Source: Megascapheus bottae (taxonomy: Eukaryota; Chordata; Mammalia; Rodentia; Geomyidae). From it: a stretch of DNA of 64,000 nt. Below, piece by piece: positions 24,146 through 35,330 of the stretch. Below the pieces are notes generated by a model. That model saw only the letters and a list, made by a program, of their open reading frames with translations. It had not been told where the DNA came from and did no database searches. The stretch covers positions 1,540,501 through 1,604,500 of the forward strand of contig JANJXV010000130.1 of assembly GCA_024803745.1 (NCBI GenBank), given 5' to 3'. Position numbers and translations under genes: made by a program. The first letter of the stretch is position 1, and every line of letters begins with the position of its first letter.

Positions 24146-24639
24146 GAGCAGCAGTTTGGAGCAGTAGAAATTTTGTCCTTTGGCTCATGTTGAATGTGCT
24201 GTTTGGAAATGCCATGCTAAGGAATCCATGGTTGTAACAAATTCATGGATACATTTTCACTTTCATGTCAGGGAGACAAAGAGCTGGACTCTGCCCACGC
24301 TTAGCTATAGCCGGCAGGTTTCAGCACTCTGGACAGCAGCCAGGCGGGTTCATCAGCCCTCCCTTAGGTGGTGATGAAGATTCACCAAGACTCCCAGGCT
24401 CAATGGGGAAAGCCAGGAAAACCCACCCATAGTGTCAATTGGCAAACATCAAGCCTTGCCTGACCCTGTTTCCATTTCCAAGAGAATTAAAGAGGAATTA
24501 AAATCCAACAATCTGGGATATAGGAAAATAATTTCTTACCGTACTTGAAATGTGCCGTTGCACTAAAATTACATGGAAAGTGCACATATTTTCAAAAGAT
24601 TTATGATGAGAAAGAGGAGGAAAAACTCTAAAAAGCAGT

Positions 24640-24840
24640 TGGTAGGCTGTCAATAAAACTCAAAGAAACATGAACTTGTTGAGAAGTGGTTAAATAAATG
24701 GAACTACCTTCATATGGTAGAATACTATGCAGTCATTAAAACTGTTTCCAAAAACTCAACAATGACCTGGAGAAACACTTCAAGTACCAGTTTTGAAAAT
24801 GAGGGCTTTTTAAAAACAATATATAATGCAGAATCTCAAT
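24640..24840 (+). repeat. Ancient L1 (L1M-type) 3' region
   Basis: GAAGTGGTTAAATAAATGGA, TATGGTAGAATACTATGCAG, TCATTAAAACTG and CCTGGAGAAACACTTCAAG follow the sense L1M sequence (GGTTAAATAAATTATGGTAC...GGAATACTATGCAGCCATTAAAA). Confidence 0.8.
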
Positions 24841-24854
24841 CTATGCATGAATGT

Positions 24855-25245
24855 TCACAATAGCTTAATTCCTTCCTTTCTTCTCTCTTTCCTTCCCTTT
24901 CCTCTTCTCCCCTTTCTCCACCATCCCTCTTCACCTCCCTTCTCCCCTCTCTCCTCCTCCCTTCAGCCCCTCCCATTTTCTCTAGGGTTTGAACTCAGGG
25001 CCTTTCAATATGCTATGCAAATGGCATACTACTTGAACCATGCCCTTTTTTTTGTTGTTGTTTTTAAGATAAGGGCTCACTTTTTTTTGCCATCTTTCTA
25101 TCTATACTTCCCAGGTTGACAAATGTGTACCACCATTACTATCTTTGTCAAGACGATGTCTTAAACTTCCTGCAGGGCCAGCATTGAACTATATATAATC
25201 TTCCCAACCGATGCCTATTGAGTAGCTAGATAGTGGGCAGCAGAC
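24855..25245 (-). repeat. CT-rich tract plus old ID/B1 composite
   Basis: Pyrimidine-rich 24855-24980 is followed by antisense ID (GGGTTTGAACTCAGGGCC, TATGCTATGCAAATGGCATA). A T-rich stretch and a very diverged antisense B1 (GGCCAGCATTGAACTATA, TATTGAGTAGCTAGATAGTG) come next. Confidence 0.55.
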
Positions 25246-25299
25246 CCTACACTAGACTATCAGCTTTGTACATGCTGTGTGATTCTGTTTATATACCTT

Positions 25300-25470
25300 T
25301 TTGAAAATTATAGTTACATATGCACTTATGGGGTACAAAATGGTATGAGCGTTGGATGACTAAGTCAAGCTAATTAATAGAGGAGTTGTCTCAAAAGTGT
25401 TCAGGGAGTTTTTGTGAGAGCATTTGCAAATGTACTCTCAGTGATCTGGAAATGTACCTATGCTCAAGTA
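25300..25470 (-). repeat. Ancient L1 fragment (antisense)
   Basis: AATTATAGTTACATATGCAC, TTATGGGGTACAAAATGGTA and CTAAGTCAAGCTAATTAATA resemble the reverse complement of an L1M/L1P-like 3' region (CATGTACCCCATAA, TGATCATT..., GCTAATTACCC). It is diverged. Confidence 0.5.
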
Positions 25471-25720
25471 TTAGCTATTTCACCAGGTTCTGTAACAGAT
25501 CTCCAAAATGAATAATAAATAATTCATGCTTACTCCTTCTGTCTAACCAAGGCTTTATGCCTTATGATTGGCCAATGGCAAGACTAAAGAGAAGCAAATT
25601 GGAGTGTTCCAGAGCCTGCAGATGGAGTAGAGGTTGTGAGGACTGGGGCAACACCAGGGTGTTGATTTCTGTATTTGGGTTTTGTCTGGCCCATGCCTGT
25701 ATGTGTCAGATAAAACTACA

Positions 25721-25725
<5 letters not shown>

Positions 25726-25809
<84 letters not shown>

Positions 25810-25818
25810 CCTCTCTCC

Positions 25819-25913
<95 letters not shown>
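25726..25913. repeat. Compound (CT)n-(CA)n microsatellite
   Basis: About 145 bp of CT with only a few interruptions (CTTTCT, CTTCCTCTCTCCC) runs directly into about 43 bp of uninterrupted CA. Six apparent frames (SLSLSL, RERERE, HTHTHT, CVCVCV) translate this repeat and are not genes. Array length in an assembly may be inexact. Confidence 0.99.
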
Positions 25914-25915
<2 letters not shown>

Positions 25916-27589
25916 CCATGCACCAAGGAGCTCATGCTAAATGATGGTCAATGCTCAATCAATCAAATCTGTGACCAGGGAAACCTTATTTTACACAACC
26001 AATGTAAATTTCTTGGTGTTGAGGTTGTGTCAAGGTTATATTCAATGGCACAGTGAAAAAACTGAGCCAAGGGCACGAGAGACGTCTTTTTTTTTCTTTT
26101 TTTCAAACTTCTTACAAGCCTATAATTGTTTCAAAGTTAAAAGTTAAGGGTAGCAGTACATGCTAAAGACACCTCAGTTTTGCTTTAAAAGATTAAAGAA
26201 AAAGAAATGCAAATTTTAGCTGAAAGGAAACATTTCATTATATTAACTGTGATGGGGATTTTTTTGAGAGTTAATGGAATAATGGTCATTTACATATTCT
26301 TTCTTACCCATATTTTCTTTTCTAATTTTCTAGGGTAAATATATATCACTGTGGGAATCCCAGAGGGATTGAGGAATATTTGATGGAGGAAAATAAATAC
26401 ATGCCAGGCAATAAAAACATATAACTATTATTTGTTTAAAAAGAGACTGACTAAAAATGTATAAAAGGCAGAGAAGAAAAAACACTGGAAATACAAAAAT
26501 TTTAGAGCAAAATGGAATTATCCGTTAAACACAATGGGAAACCATGGGGTCTAAAACCAATGCTGTGCAGGACCAATGCAAAAACCTTGCTCAGAAGACA
26601 GTCAAAGAACAATGAGACAAAATCATCATCAATAAAACAGAAGATGTGGGGAACCAAATTTAGAGATTCAGCATGCCGCCAACTGGTGTTTCTAAAAAGC
26701 AACCCTTTAAAAAAAATAGGACAAAATCAGAGAGATAAAATGGAAAAATACCTTCAACATTTCTGGATGACCCAAATTCATCATTTGAATAGAGACCATG
26801 AATGCCACTCGTTAGAAATAATCCCATAACTGTTCTAGAGTTTCAAGGGCAAATTCAAAAGTTTGTTCCACATAGCTGGGTGTAGCAAGCTACAACAAGA
26901 CAGCACACAACAAGATGGCTTACCTAGAAAGACTAAAATGCCACACTGGGCTCACACTTTTCTCCTACAGCATTAAGTTTGAGGAGGGAGGGTTTATTTT
27001 TCTTCTCACCCACTGCATTTCTAAGTGGCTCATGACAACCACCTCGACCCAGCCACCTCGATAACCAGCAGTAAAATTTATTAAATAAAACCACTGCTCA
27101 TTACTGATTAAATCAGCACAAAACCCACTTGCCTCAGTATAACTTTATAATATCTCCAAACAGTGGCTATCAGCATAGGAATAGATGGTCTTAGCCCCTG
27201 TTATCATGCACAGTATGGCTATTTTGCTCAACTTGAAGGGTTCTGCTAAATAAGGGACTAAGAAGAAAATGACCCTTGCTTCTCTGAGATGTAACTGCCT
27301 CCTTAGAGAGCAAAGGAAGATAGGAAATCCTAAGTATATTCCAAAAGTGAGAAGTTACAAAACCACTGGGGCGACATGTGTCTATGCATTTGAAAGGGAA
27401 CGATTAGGACACCTAAAAAAAAAAATTCTTTCACGGGAGCAGTAACAACATTGAAACAAAAACATCCACAAGTGAATGGGCAACACACACACAGGGTTCA
27501 CACTTGCTATGTGAACGCATTGCACTTGAGTCAGGCCACCAGCCCTTTTTGCATGGGTTATCTTTGAAGATAAAGGCCTGCTTTCTGCC
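25914..27589. other. Non-coding stretch, no gene
   Basis: AT-rich, with one 105-codon plus frame (26512-26829) that is Lys/Asn/Gln-rich and has no recognisable family. No processed-pseudogene tail or splice context supports it. Fossil LINE origin is possible but not shown. Confidence 0.45.
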
Positions 27590-27780
27590 TTGTAGCAGCC
27601 TGGACTGTGATCTTTCTATCTGTGCTTCCCCTGTGGCCAGGATAATTGGCATGTACCATTGAATTCAGCCACTTGAGATAAAGGCTCAGACTCTCCCCTC
27701 CTCCTCCCCAGGGCTGGCCTCAAACCACAATCCTCCTATTTCTCACTCCTAAGTAGCAAAGATCATACCCTGCCTGGCTG
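27590..27780 (-). repeat. Old B1-like fragments
   Basis: Two antisense B1-like pieces are present. One is GTGATCTTTCTATCTGTGC to GATAATTGGCATGTACC. The other, better piece is GGGCTGGCCTCAAACCACA, CTAAGTAGCAAAGATCATAC. Both are diverged. Confidence 0.5.
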
Positions 27781-28460
27781 AAAAGGAGCATTATTTAGGA
27801 TCAAATGGGAGATAATTTGTAACAAAAAGTGTATGAAAGTAACTCTACAAGCTGGGGTTATACACCATCCTTATTTTCTCCTTCTTGGCCTGCTCTTATT
27901 ATATAACTTTTCCACAATTTCTTTGTACTGCTTTTATAATCAAGCAGGGGGGAAAAAGCCATGTTATTTTTGAAGAAAGCAGGATCTCAGAGGTCACAGT
28001 GACTTTATGCTATTTGTCCTCTGTGCATCTGGAGAAATAACTCTTTGATTTTGGCCCTAGGCACTTTGAACATATGAGCACAAGACCTACGAAAGGTTTA
28101 TTCTGGGACAAGTCAGCACAATTGCTCTCAGTCCCGAAGACGGACAATTCTCAAACCTTCTGTCCTTGCTCGGGGTCAGTGCGTCCATCCACCTACTCAT
28201 CCATGCAAAGAGAAATGACTAGAGAAGGAGCCGGGTGCTCTGAGCACCCCCAAAGCAGATCACGCCACAGCAGCAAGACAAACATGCAAACAAACACAGC
28301 CCCGTGTGAATTAGAATACATAGGACAGTCAAGGCATGCAGCCATGTGGAAGAAAAAGAAGGGTGTCTGGAATATTCATACAGTATTATTAGCCCTGGGT
28401 CTTGAAGGATAGAGAACCAGGTGGGTGGGCGAGGTGGAGAAGATATTCACGGTGCAGCAC

Positions 28461-28548
28461 ACAGAGAAAGAGAGAGACAGAGAGACAGAGAAACAGAGAG
28501 AGAGACAGAGACAGACAGAGACAGGGAGAGAGGAAGGAAGGAGAGACA
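28461..28548. repeat. (GAGACA)n/(GA)n purine-rich repeat
   Basis: Repeated AGAGACAG and ACAGAG units make up this stretch. It creates the overlapping RERQRDRET-type and SVSLSLS-type frames seen here, which should be ignored. Confidence 0.93.
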
Positions 28549-28939
28549 AATGAAGATGAGGTGGCAATGTTACTACTGGAACCCTAAAAATTGGAAAGTG
28601 AGTAGGAGGATGTGCAAGTTAGGATCCTTTGGTGATAAATCACAAAAATTGGGGAGCTCACTGGAAGAATGTAGGATAGCTCTTACAAGAACCAAAGAAG
28701 TGAAAGAATTAGGCTCAGGAAATGCAGCTTTAGGAAGCTTGTGGAAAGCTAGGTTGGTCTCATGGGAAACCTGCAACAGGGTGGAACTCCTGCAATCAGT
28801 CCAGTGTTCCTCGGAGGGGGAATTTTAATGGCAGCCAACCATTGGCTGGAGGAAGGGGTGAAGGTTGACTGACAGTGGAGGCTGTCTAAGTGGGGCAACT
28901 TCACCTTCCAATGACAAGTCAAGCCCCACCCCCTTCCTT

Positions 28940-29115
28940 CCAAGCTGTGGTTCTCAACCAAGCGCGCATTTTTCCCACCCAGGAAATATTCGGAAATTCT
29001 TTCAAATGACTTTTACTTTCTAAAAAGTAGCAGTGAAGAGAGGTGCTACTGTCATCTACTGGGCATAGGCCAGGACACTCCTCCATATCCTGCAATGCTC
29101 AGGCTAGCCCCAGAA
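28940..29115 (+). repeat. MER5A-like hAT-Charlie DNA transposon fossil
   Basis: GCTGTGGTTCTCAACCAAGC, TTTTCCCACCCAGGAAATATT, GAGAGGTGCTACTGTCATCT, ACTGGGCATAGGCCAGG and CCTGCAATGCTCAGGCTAGC line up in order with the MER5A consensus as I remember it (GGTGCTACTGGCATCTAGTG, GGTAGAGGCCAGGGATGCTG, CCTACAATGCACAGGACAGC). It is a non-autonomous element with no coding capacity. The plus orientation is from memory. Confidence 0.8.
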
Positions 29116-29424
29116 CCCGTGATTCAGCGCAGGAGGTGAGAAATCATTTTGGATTTGAAGGAGGAAAAACAACAACAACAACAAAACCCCCTGAGCTCGA
29201 CAGAGAGACAGAAACAACAGAAGTCCATCAGGTAAAAAAAAAATGGATGGAAGGACGGAACAAACCATGAGATGATAAGGAGGAGGGGAAATGAGATGGT
29301 GAGGGAGGTTCAGGTGTTTGAGGATGATGAAGGTCGTGGAAGAGAACTGATGGGCGGGGCAAGTGTGAGTGTGTTCGTATCCATGGCACTGCCTTTGTAA
29401 TTATATGGCTTTAGACTCCTTACC

Positions 29425-29560
29425 AATTTCTTGCCTGCTACTTATCAGCAGCTTCCTTAGGGATAGGACTCATCTGTTTTCTTTATCATTGCATTCAAAT
29501 ACCTGGAAAGATGTCTGGCACATAATACAGGATCTTCAAAGTACTTGCTGACAGAATGGA
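29425..29560 (+). repeat. L2 LINE 3' end fragment
   Basis: CTTCCTTAGGGATAGGACTC, CTTTATCATTGCATTCAAAT, GATGTCTGGCACATAATACA, CTTCAAAGTACTTGCTGAC follows the L2 3' terminus in order. Confidence 0.7.
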
Positions 29561-29999
29561 CAGATTAGATATAGTTAGAGTCCTGGATGTAGATTGATTG
29601 GTAAATGATAGGTTGATGTTGACAGAGAATGTAGAAAGATGGGAGAGGAATAAATGAACTAAGGGTACACTTAGCAATACTTCGTGCACAAGGGAAGAGT
29701 TGTAGGTTATATTCTTACAGGTGGTCTGTCAGATTCTTCTCTCCAAACCACTGCGAAGCAAGCTAGCATTTGAGCACACAGCAGAAGACTCCAGCTGACT
29801 AAGCCCCATAATTCTTGGACTTTCCAGGTCCTGGCTGAGCCACATGGTATGTGGCTGTCACATTCTGACCTGCACAGGGTGCTCAAATAGGCCTGTGCAG
29901 GAAGTGCTCTGTCCCAGGAAGGCAGAGACAAGCTACTAGAATGACTTCAAGGCAGTGTCTTGTCTGTGTAGCCTACTAGTTGTTTATTTATCAAATATA

Positions 30000-30190
30000 T
30001 GTATGGTGTCAGCCTACCATGTGCCTGGCACAGTGGCAGATACAAAAGATCCATTGGTTAAAAAGATGCAGCAAAGGTAGTCTTTACTGCTATGGTCTTT
30101 AAAATCAATGGGAAGAGGCAGAGAATAAATGGGTCAACAGAGACATATGCAATGATAAATGGTGACAAGCAATATAATTACATAATCAGA
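30000..30190 (+). repeat. Ancient interspersed repeat, class uncertain
   Basis: CCTACCATGTGCCTGGCACAG, GTGGCAGATACAAAAGATCC, AGAGAATAAATGGGTCAACA and ATAAATGGTGACAAGCAATA match a common mammalian fossil with the wording ACTATGTGCCAGGCACTG...GACAATAAACAAATAA...GTGATAAGTGCTAT. Class not resolved by eye. A further piece in the same orientation may lie at 31630-31790 (GAGGGCCTATAAACTAAGG, GGGGATAGAATAGATTATG). Confidence 0.45.
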
Positions 30191-31323
30191 ATATAGATAA
30201 ATAACGAAGAAGGAAACTGGCTAGAACCCTATCATACAAGCACACAAGGTCAGGTCAAGGACAGTCTGTGAGAATCTGGTAGTTTCATACCAGAACAGGA
30301 ATGGAGTCGATGTGTAGGAAATTAAAAAGTAGCCATTTAAACAATATCCACTACAGACATCATGGTGCAAAGCTTGCTCCATGTATATGCCATGGCCAAC
30401 ATGATCACAAACCAAATGACCCTCTTCCCTGAGATTTTTCCAGAGACTGGAGGGACTCTGAACAGAAAGTGGTCCCTGAGGAAAAGTGCAGGCCAACGTT
30501 GCTCTTCAAACTCCTGGAAACCCTGCTCCAAGCCAATGCCAAAAATAATCCTATTAGTCACATTCGAAGTGCTAAGCAGAAACAAAAAGAAATCAAAATT
30601 AATTTCAATTCTTTACAGTGACAGCAGCAATTAAGGTGACAAGATTATGGAAATTATCGCCACCGAGGGAGATCTTTGCCCATGAGGGGGAAAAATAACC
30701 AGTAAAACAGGAGAAGTAAGAAACAGGGATTTGAACTGGGTTATGAAAAAAAAAACCTATGGGCCACCAATTCTCTGGGAACTAGAAATGGCCATTTCGC
30801 CATGCAATGATAGTTTACTCTGCCGTGACTGTAACTCTGCCTTGGTGGTGGAAAGCGACTGAGGTTTGTAAAGTTTGCACATTCATATAGTAAGATTTTT
30901 GCTTTTCATAAGGTGATACTCAAGCAGGTTGTCTCCACTTCTTTGTCTGCTGCCTGGTCCTCTCTCTTTTGAGAACCATACCTTTCTCTGTGCTTTCTCC
31001 TTTCTTACTGATCCCATCCACAGCAACCTGGGGTTATAGAGGAGTGTTACAAAGCACTCAACACCATACTTCCTAACCAGTACTGCTGTTTCCTGAGGAA
31101 CACTAGGAAACCTAGAAAAGACAGAGAGGCAAGCCTGTGGCTTTACTTCTTCAGGAACTTTACTAGACCAGGAGATGAAGGGGCACTTCTGGTGAAAGTA
31201 GTAAATACCGTCTGTTCAGTCTGTTGTTACCCATCTACCACCCTCTAGTCTCTGTACTGTCCAGAGAGCCTCGACCCATGTGTCTTAGGAAAAGGCATTT
31301 AACTCATGCTCTGTAGAACCACT

Positions 31324-31480
31324 CATCCATGCACTCACGCATCCATTGATGTATCCATCATTCATTTAGCCATTCAACCATCCATCCATGTATCATCAAT
31401 ACATGCATGCATGGATCCATCCATGCAGCAACCCATCTATCCACACACGCATCTGTCCATCATCCACCCACCCATCTATC
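31324..31480. repeat. Degenerate (CATC/ATCC)n tract
   Basis: Imperfect ATCCATC units with ATGCATGC variants make up this stretch. The repeat explains the Ile/His/Pro-rich frame across it. Confidence 0.9.
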
Positions 31481-31879
31481 TATGCACTTACCCAACAGTT
31501 GTTTATTAACCAGTGTGATGAGAAGGGAGGAATGGTAGAAATTTTCAATTGGATGCTCTCATAGGAAAGGACATGACAGAAATAGACGTATGAATAACCA
31601 GGTCTAGAGAGGGACCAATTCAAGGCCCTTGTGCTACCTGTATTGGAAAAAGCGAAGAGGAGGGTGGCCAGGTAAGAAGAGAGGAGGGCCTATAAACTAA
31701 GGCCAGGGAGCTGCTGGGGATAGAATAGATTATGTAGGACCTATAGCCATTTCAAACATGAAGCTTGAGCAATCATTTCATATTCACATTTCAGCCAAGC
31801 TCTCCCCCCCACACACACACACTGTTGGTCTATCAAGTAGATTCAACCATAATAACAGTATTTATCATCGAAACCACTG

Positions 31880-31990
31880 TTATTGTTGTTCCATTGGAGA
31901 CTCGAGAACAATGAAGCAAGCAGAGAAAGTAATTTCCCCAAGGTCAAGGTCACCAAAATGGGAAGGAACACAGTCAGGATCCCATTAGAA
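31880..31990 (-). repeat. MIR fragment
   Basis: ATTGGAGACTCGAGAACAAT, GAAGCAAGCAGAGAAAGTAA, TTTCCCCAAGGTCAAGGTCA, ACACAGTCAGGATCCCAT corresponds to an antisense MIR (GAGGAAACTGAGGC, AGAGGTTAAGTGACTTGCCC, AAGGTCACA). Confidence 0.65.
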
Positions 31991-32119
31991 GGTTGTCGAC
32001 CTGAGATGATTAGAGAGATTTTTCTGTCTCCAGATATCTGTGCTGTATAACCTCTTGCTGGGTTAAGCATTGTTCTGCTTGTTTTCTTTCTTGTAGTTGA
32101 AGTTGCAGGTACAGAGTCC

Positions 32120-32343
32120 CCAGTCTCATCCTGATTCAGGGTCTGGGAGCTGTCCCTAAGCCTCTTTGTGCTCAAAACTAGCATTCTACCCCTCCAGCCA
32201 CAGCACCACTTCTAGTTTTTGAGTGGTTAGTTGGAGATATGAGTCTCATAGGGGCTTTTCTACCTGGGCTGCCTTTGAACCACGATCCACAGATCTCTGC
32301 CTCCTGAGTAGCTAGGATCACAGGTGTGAGCCACCAGTGCCCG
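32120..32343 (-). mobile_element. B1-ID composite SINE
   Basis: Antisense ID half (TGATTCAGGGTCTGGGAGC, CCAGCCACAGCACCACTTC), then antisense B1 half (GTGGTTAGTTGGAGATATGA, GGGCTGCCTTTGAACCACGA, CTCCTGAGTAGCTAGGATCA). Confidence 0.85.
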
Positions 32344-32671
32344 GTAGGTGTGGCTGTCTTCCAGGTGATTCCTTGTGCGACAAGGAGTCATAGTGGGAAG
32401 AGACAGTTGGAGGGAGTTTGGGCCCCAGTTCAGGGCAGGTCTGAGACCGTGCCCAAATCAGCCCTGAACAGAAGCAGGAGTAACCAAGCAGGTTGTGTTC
32501 AAGACAGGATATCATTAGGCTAGGACTGAAGGGATTTATCTCATTTCATATAGGAAAGATTCTGTTGCAGTATTTCTTTTAATGATATTTATTCTTTTTT
32601 AATAATTGCAAATATAATGCATACTGATGGTGGAAATTACCATTACAAATAAATAGAAAAATAGTCTTTTC

Positions 32672-32785
32672 TGTTTGTTTGTACGTGTTCTATATCCCTG
32701 GCTGTCCTTGAACTTGTGATCCTCTTGTTCTAGCTTCTCTAGTGCTGGGATTACAGGTATGCCCCATCATACTCAGTATTACATT
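32672..32785 (-). mobile_element. B1 SINE
   Basis: ATCCCTGGCTGTCCTTGAAC, TTGTGATCCTCTTGTTCTAG, TAGTGCTGGGATTACAGGTA reads as an antisense B1 of the classic rodent type. No ID half is attached. Confidence 0.8.
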
Positions 32786-32841
32786 CATGCTTAGTAATTC
32801 TGTGCTTTTCAATCCAATATAAATCTGCCCCTTCCATGTAT

Positions 32842-32878
<37 letters not shown>

Positions 32879-32906
32879 CACGTACACGTACATAAACACA
32901 CACACA
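32842..32906. repeat. (CA)n microsatellite
   Basis: About sixteen CA units to 32875, followed by GTACACGTACATAAACACACACACACTCA. Confidence 0.95.
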
Positions 32907-32995
32907 CTCACCTAGACTCTCTGAGCCTCTGTTTTCTTTTCTATAATATGGAGATAAAAATATTCACCTTTCAGGGTTACATAATGGATGCTTAA
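32907..32995 (+). repeat. MIR fragment
   Basis: CTCTCTGAGCCTCTGTTTTC, TTTTCTATAATATGGAGATA, AAAATATTCACCTTTCAGG and GTTACATAATGG match the sense MIR (CCTCTCTGTGCCTCAGTTTCCTC...ATGGGGATAATAAT...CACCTCATAGGGTT). Confidence 0.8.
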
Positions 32996-32999
32996 TTAC

Positions 33000-33380
33000 T
33001 TACTCTGTTTGTTTTTCATCCACTTGACATTCTATAATGAACATTTTTCATGTGTCATTAACTACTCTTCAAAAACATGACTTTTAATGGCTGCATAATA
33101 TGCCATCATTTAATGAGCCATAATTTATTTAACTATTCTGCTCTTATTGAACTTTGAAGTGTTTTCTAATATTTTGCTATGCGAGATAACACTGCATACT
33201 CAAATCTTTCTTGACATCTTTTTTATTCCCCCTTAGGATAAACTTCCAAAACAGAAATGACACAGAAAAACAGTACATGAATCTTCAATGTTTTTATGCA
33301 TCTGGTGTCAAATTATTTTCTTGGGGGTGGGGAAATATATATTTCTAATGCCATCTAATGAATAGTTATTTCAAATTCAA
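33000..33380 (-). repeat. Ancient L1 (L1M-type) fragment, antisense
   Basis: TTTTTAATGGCTGCATAATAT-like sequence (TTTTAATGGCTGCATAATAT), TAATTTATTTAACTATTCTG, CTTAGGATAAACTTCC and GTCAAATTATTTTC are the reverse complement of an L1M 3' region. Sequence at 32580-32660, left of the B1/MIR insertions, may belong to the same element. Confidence 0.8.
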
Positions 33381-33699
33381 CACACCAGTCAGAGAAGTGC
33401 ATGTGTCAGTATGTTTGTGGATGGGAAGAAGAAAGATTGAACCCATAGGATGTTTCAGAGCCATCCAACCTTTTCTATGTATAGAATACATTCAATTCCT
33501 TATATGAGAGACTCAGAAATGGATGCACTTTCTAATCACTCCCCCGATGCTAAGAAATCTTCATCTTGGGAAAGCCATAATTTCTCATTGGCCAAGTTTT
33601 TAAGATTAGTCCATGTCTTAAAAAACAAAACCAAAACAAACTCACTAACTCTTGCACTCATCTGGTCCCTATTGCTGTGTCCCAATCATCCTGACGGGA

Positions 33700-34070
33700 T
33701 TGATAATTGTGGCAATTGGCATAAAATGATTGCTACCTGCTGAGGCAATCACTTCCAGCTTCGGCAGAAGCTGATGAGCAATTCATTATGGAGGACGTAA
33801 TTGATGTAAAAGCGGAGAGGAAACGTGGGATTTCTCCTAGGATCTCCAGAATTTCGTGCATTTGACCCTCCCTGGCACCGAATCAGCTGCAGCGAGCAGG
33901 AATTTGAGATCGGACCAGGGTGGCAGGGTAAGCATACCATGCAAAGTGCATGCAAATATTTGCAGAACCTGCCTTGAACTTGAGGATGTGACCTTGAACA
34001 AGAAACCCATGTATGAGACAGCATCGTCTGGATGATGACAACGACCTTGGCATCAAAGCTCAAAGCTAGC
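33700..34070. other. Non-repetitive block, candidate regulatory element
   Basis: No repeat was recognised and no coding support was found. It has a cluster of short palindrome-like and CAAT/ATTG motifs: GGCAATTGGC, ATGATTGC, GGCAATCAC, GCAATTCATTATGG. It also has a perfect 7-bp hairpin CAGCTTC-GGCA-GAAGCTG (33756-33773) and an octamer-type ATGCAAAT near 33950. Mixed base composition and the absence of fossils suggest constraint, but only a cross-species alignment can show it. Confidence 0.35.
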
Positions 34071-34111
34071 CTCTCCAGTCAGCCATGAAAGAATAAAAAG
34101 GGGGCAGAGGA

Positions 34112-34215
34112 AGCTGCAGGTATAGCCCAGTGGTAGAGTGTGTTATTTTGCATGCATAAGTCCCTGGGTTCAAATCCCAGCATCATCCCTTCCAAACAAA
34201 CAAACAAAAACAAAG
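34112..34215 (+). mobile_element. ID-type SINE monomer
   Basis: GCAGGTATAGCCCAGTGGTAGAGTG (A-box region) and GGGTTCAAATCCCAGCATCA (B box) flank a 30-bp middle, followed by a (CAAA)n tail. It is a single tRNA-Ala-like monomer without the second unit. Confidence 0.85.
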
Positions 34216-34254
34216 AGGTGCAAAACATGTGTTCCAACACAGCCTAGCTATCTA

Positions 34255-34410
34255 GGCCAGATCTCTGGAAGTGGACAGCCTGGATTTGATGCCTGCTTTC
34301 ATTTTCTCCTGCCCTAACTGGGAGAGGCTGAGTAAGATAGCCAGGTCCTGCTTCTCTCTCTACAGAAATGGCATTATTAACATGGCTGCTTTTCGTAACT
34401 AGACCAATGA
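34255..34410 (+). repeat. Probable MIR fragment
   Basis: CAGATCTCTGGAAGTGGACA, GCCTGGATTTGATGCCTGC, GGGAGAGGCTGAGTAAGATA, CTCTACAGAAATGGCATTAT loosely follows sense MIR. It is quite diverged. Confidence 0.4.
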
Positions 34411-34944
34411 TGATTCTAGAACCCCTCCCGCTGCCTGCAGTCCATCCACCATAGGCAGCTGTTGCCTCTGCAACAGTAATCCTCCTCAGTTTTAGACAAC
34501 ACCCAAATCTCCAGGACTCCACAACACCCCAGCTCTTTCCATCCCTCACCAGCCACAAAGCTGGCTCAAGATGCCCTCTGTGTTACAGTAACTTGACCTA
34601 CCTACAGTGTGCCTCTGGACCCCAAATGAGGTAGGAAAAGAAAATCCCCTATTCTGCTTTTGGCTCTCTTCCCTCTCCATCAGTCTAGCTGGTTTCCCCT
34701 CCCTGCATTTCAGCCCAGAGCAGTTGACTGAGACTCATCCGCTTCCATCACCTGCCAGGCCAGCTGAGCTGCTAATATCTTCCTGCCCAGCTCACCTCAC
34801 CTATCATGGCACAAACAGGGACTTAGCTGCTTCACGGCCCCCACTCTGCACCCTTTGCATTTCCACAGTGGCATCTTTCATCCCTCATTCTATGAGCGGC
34901 ACCCCAGAACACCACTGTGGGTCTGTTTCGCACAGCCTTAAGGG
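34411..34944. other. Non-coding, no gene recognised
   Basis: Relatively GC-rich with a 118-codon plus frame (34607-34963) and a 104-codon minus frame (34244-34558). Both lack any recognisable domain. The right end runs into the MaLR LTR. Confidence 0.4.
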
Positions 34945-35330
34945 AATACCACAGACTGGGTGATGTATGGTGAGCATGAATTTACTTTTTGCGGTTCTGG
35001 AGCTTGCAAACTCCCCCAGGGAAGAGTAAGGATCAGGGGTCTTCACCCTGCAGGATCTCATGGCAGAAGGTGGGATGGCAGAAGGAGAGGGGGGAATGGG
35101 TAAGGAAAGATGGATGAACTCCAGACATGTCATCCTTTCCTAGGGAGCTCACCGTGGGTGGCAGGAAGATACTGAGATCCCCCATTGTCTCTTGGGAACT
35201 GAGCCCCCCCACACACACACCCCAGACCCTTCCTTCTGCCTCTGTTGCCTAAGAGATTAAGGTTCCAAACACATTCTTTCGGGGTGATATATTTCTATCA
35301 AAGCAAATACGCTTTGCACCAAACAAACGG
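34945..35330 (-). repeat. MaLR-type LTR (antisense)
   Basis: GGAATACCACAGACTGGGTG, AATTTACTTTTTGCGGTTCT, GGATCTCATGGCAGAAGG, GAGATTAAGGTTCCAAACAC and ATTCTTTCGGGGTGATATAT follow, in order, the reverse complement of an ERVL-MaLR LTR (start ACCACAGACTGGGT, later GGGGATTAAGTTTCCAACAC). The CA-rich run at 35207-35221 is internal. This is a better-preserved copy than the one at 8061. Confidence 0.65.

Noticed and set aside
25557..26056. Frames of 124-127 codons rich in Ser-Leu and His-Thr, and Arg-Glu frames on the other strand
   Set aside because: They are translations of the (CT)n-(CA)n microsatellite, open in all frames by composition.
34112..34190. Possible tRNA gene (A and B boxes present)
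   Set aside because: It lacks a tRNA fold with an acceptor stem and has a (CAAA)n tail. It is an ID-type SINE monomer.
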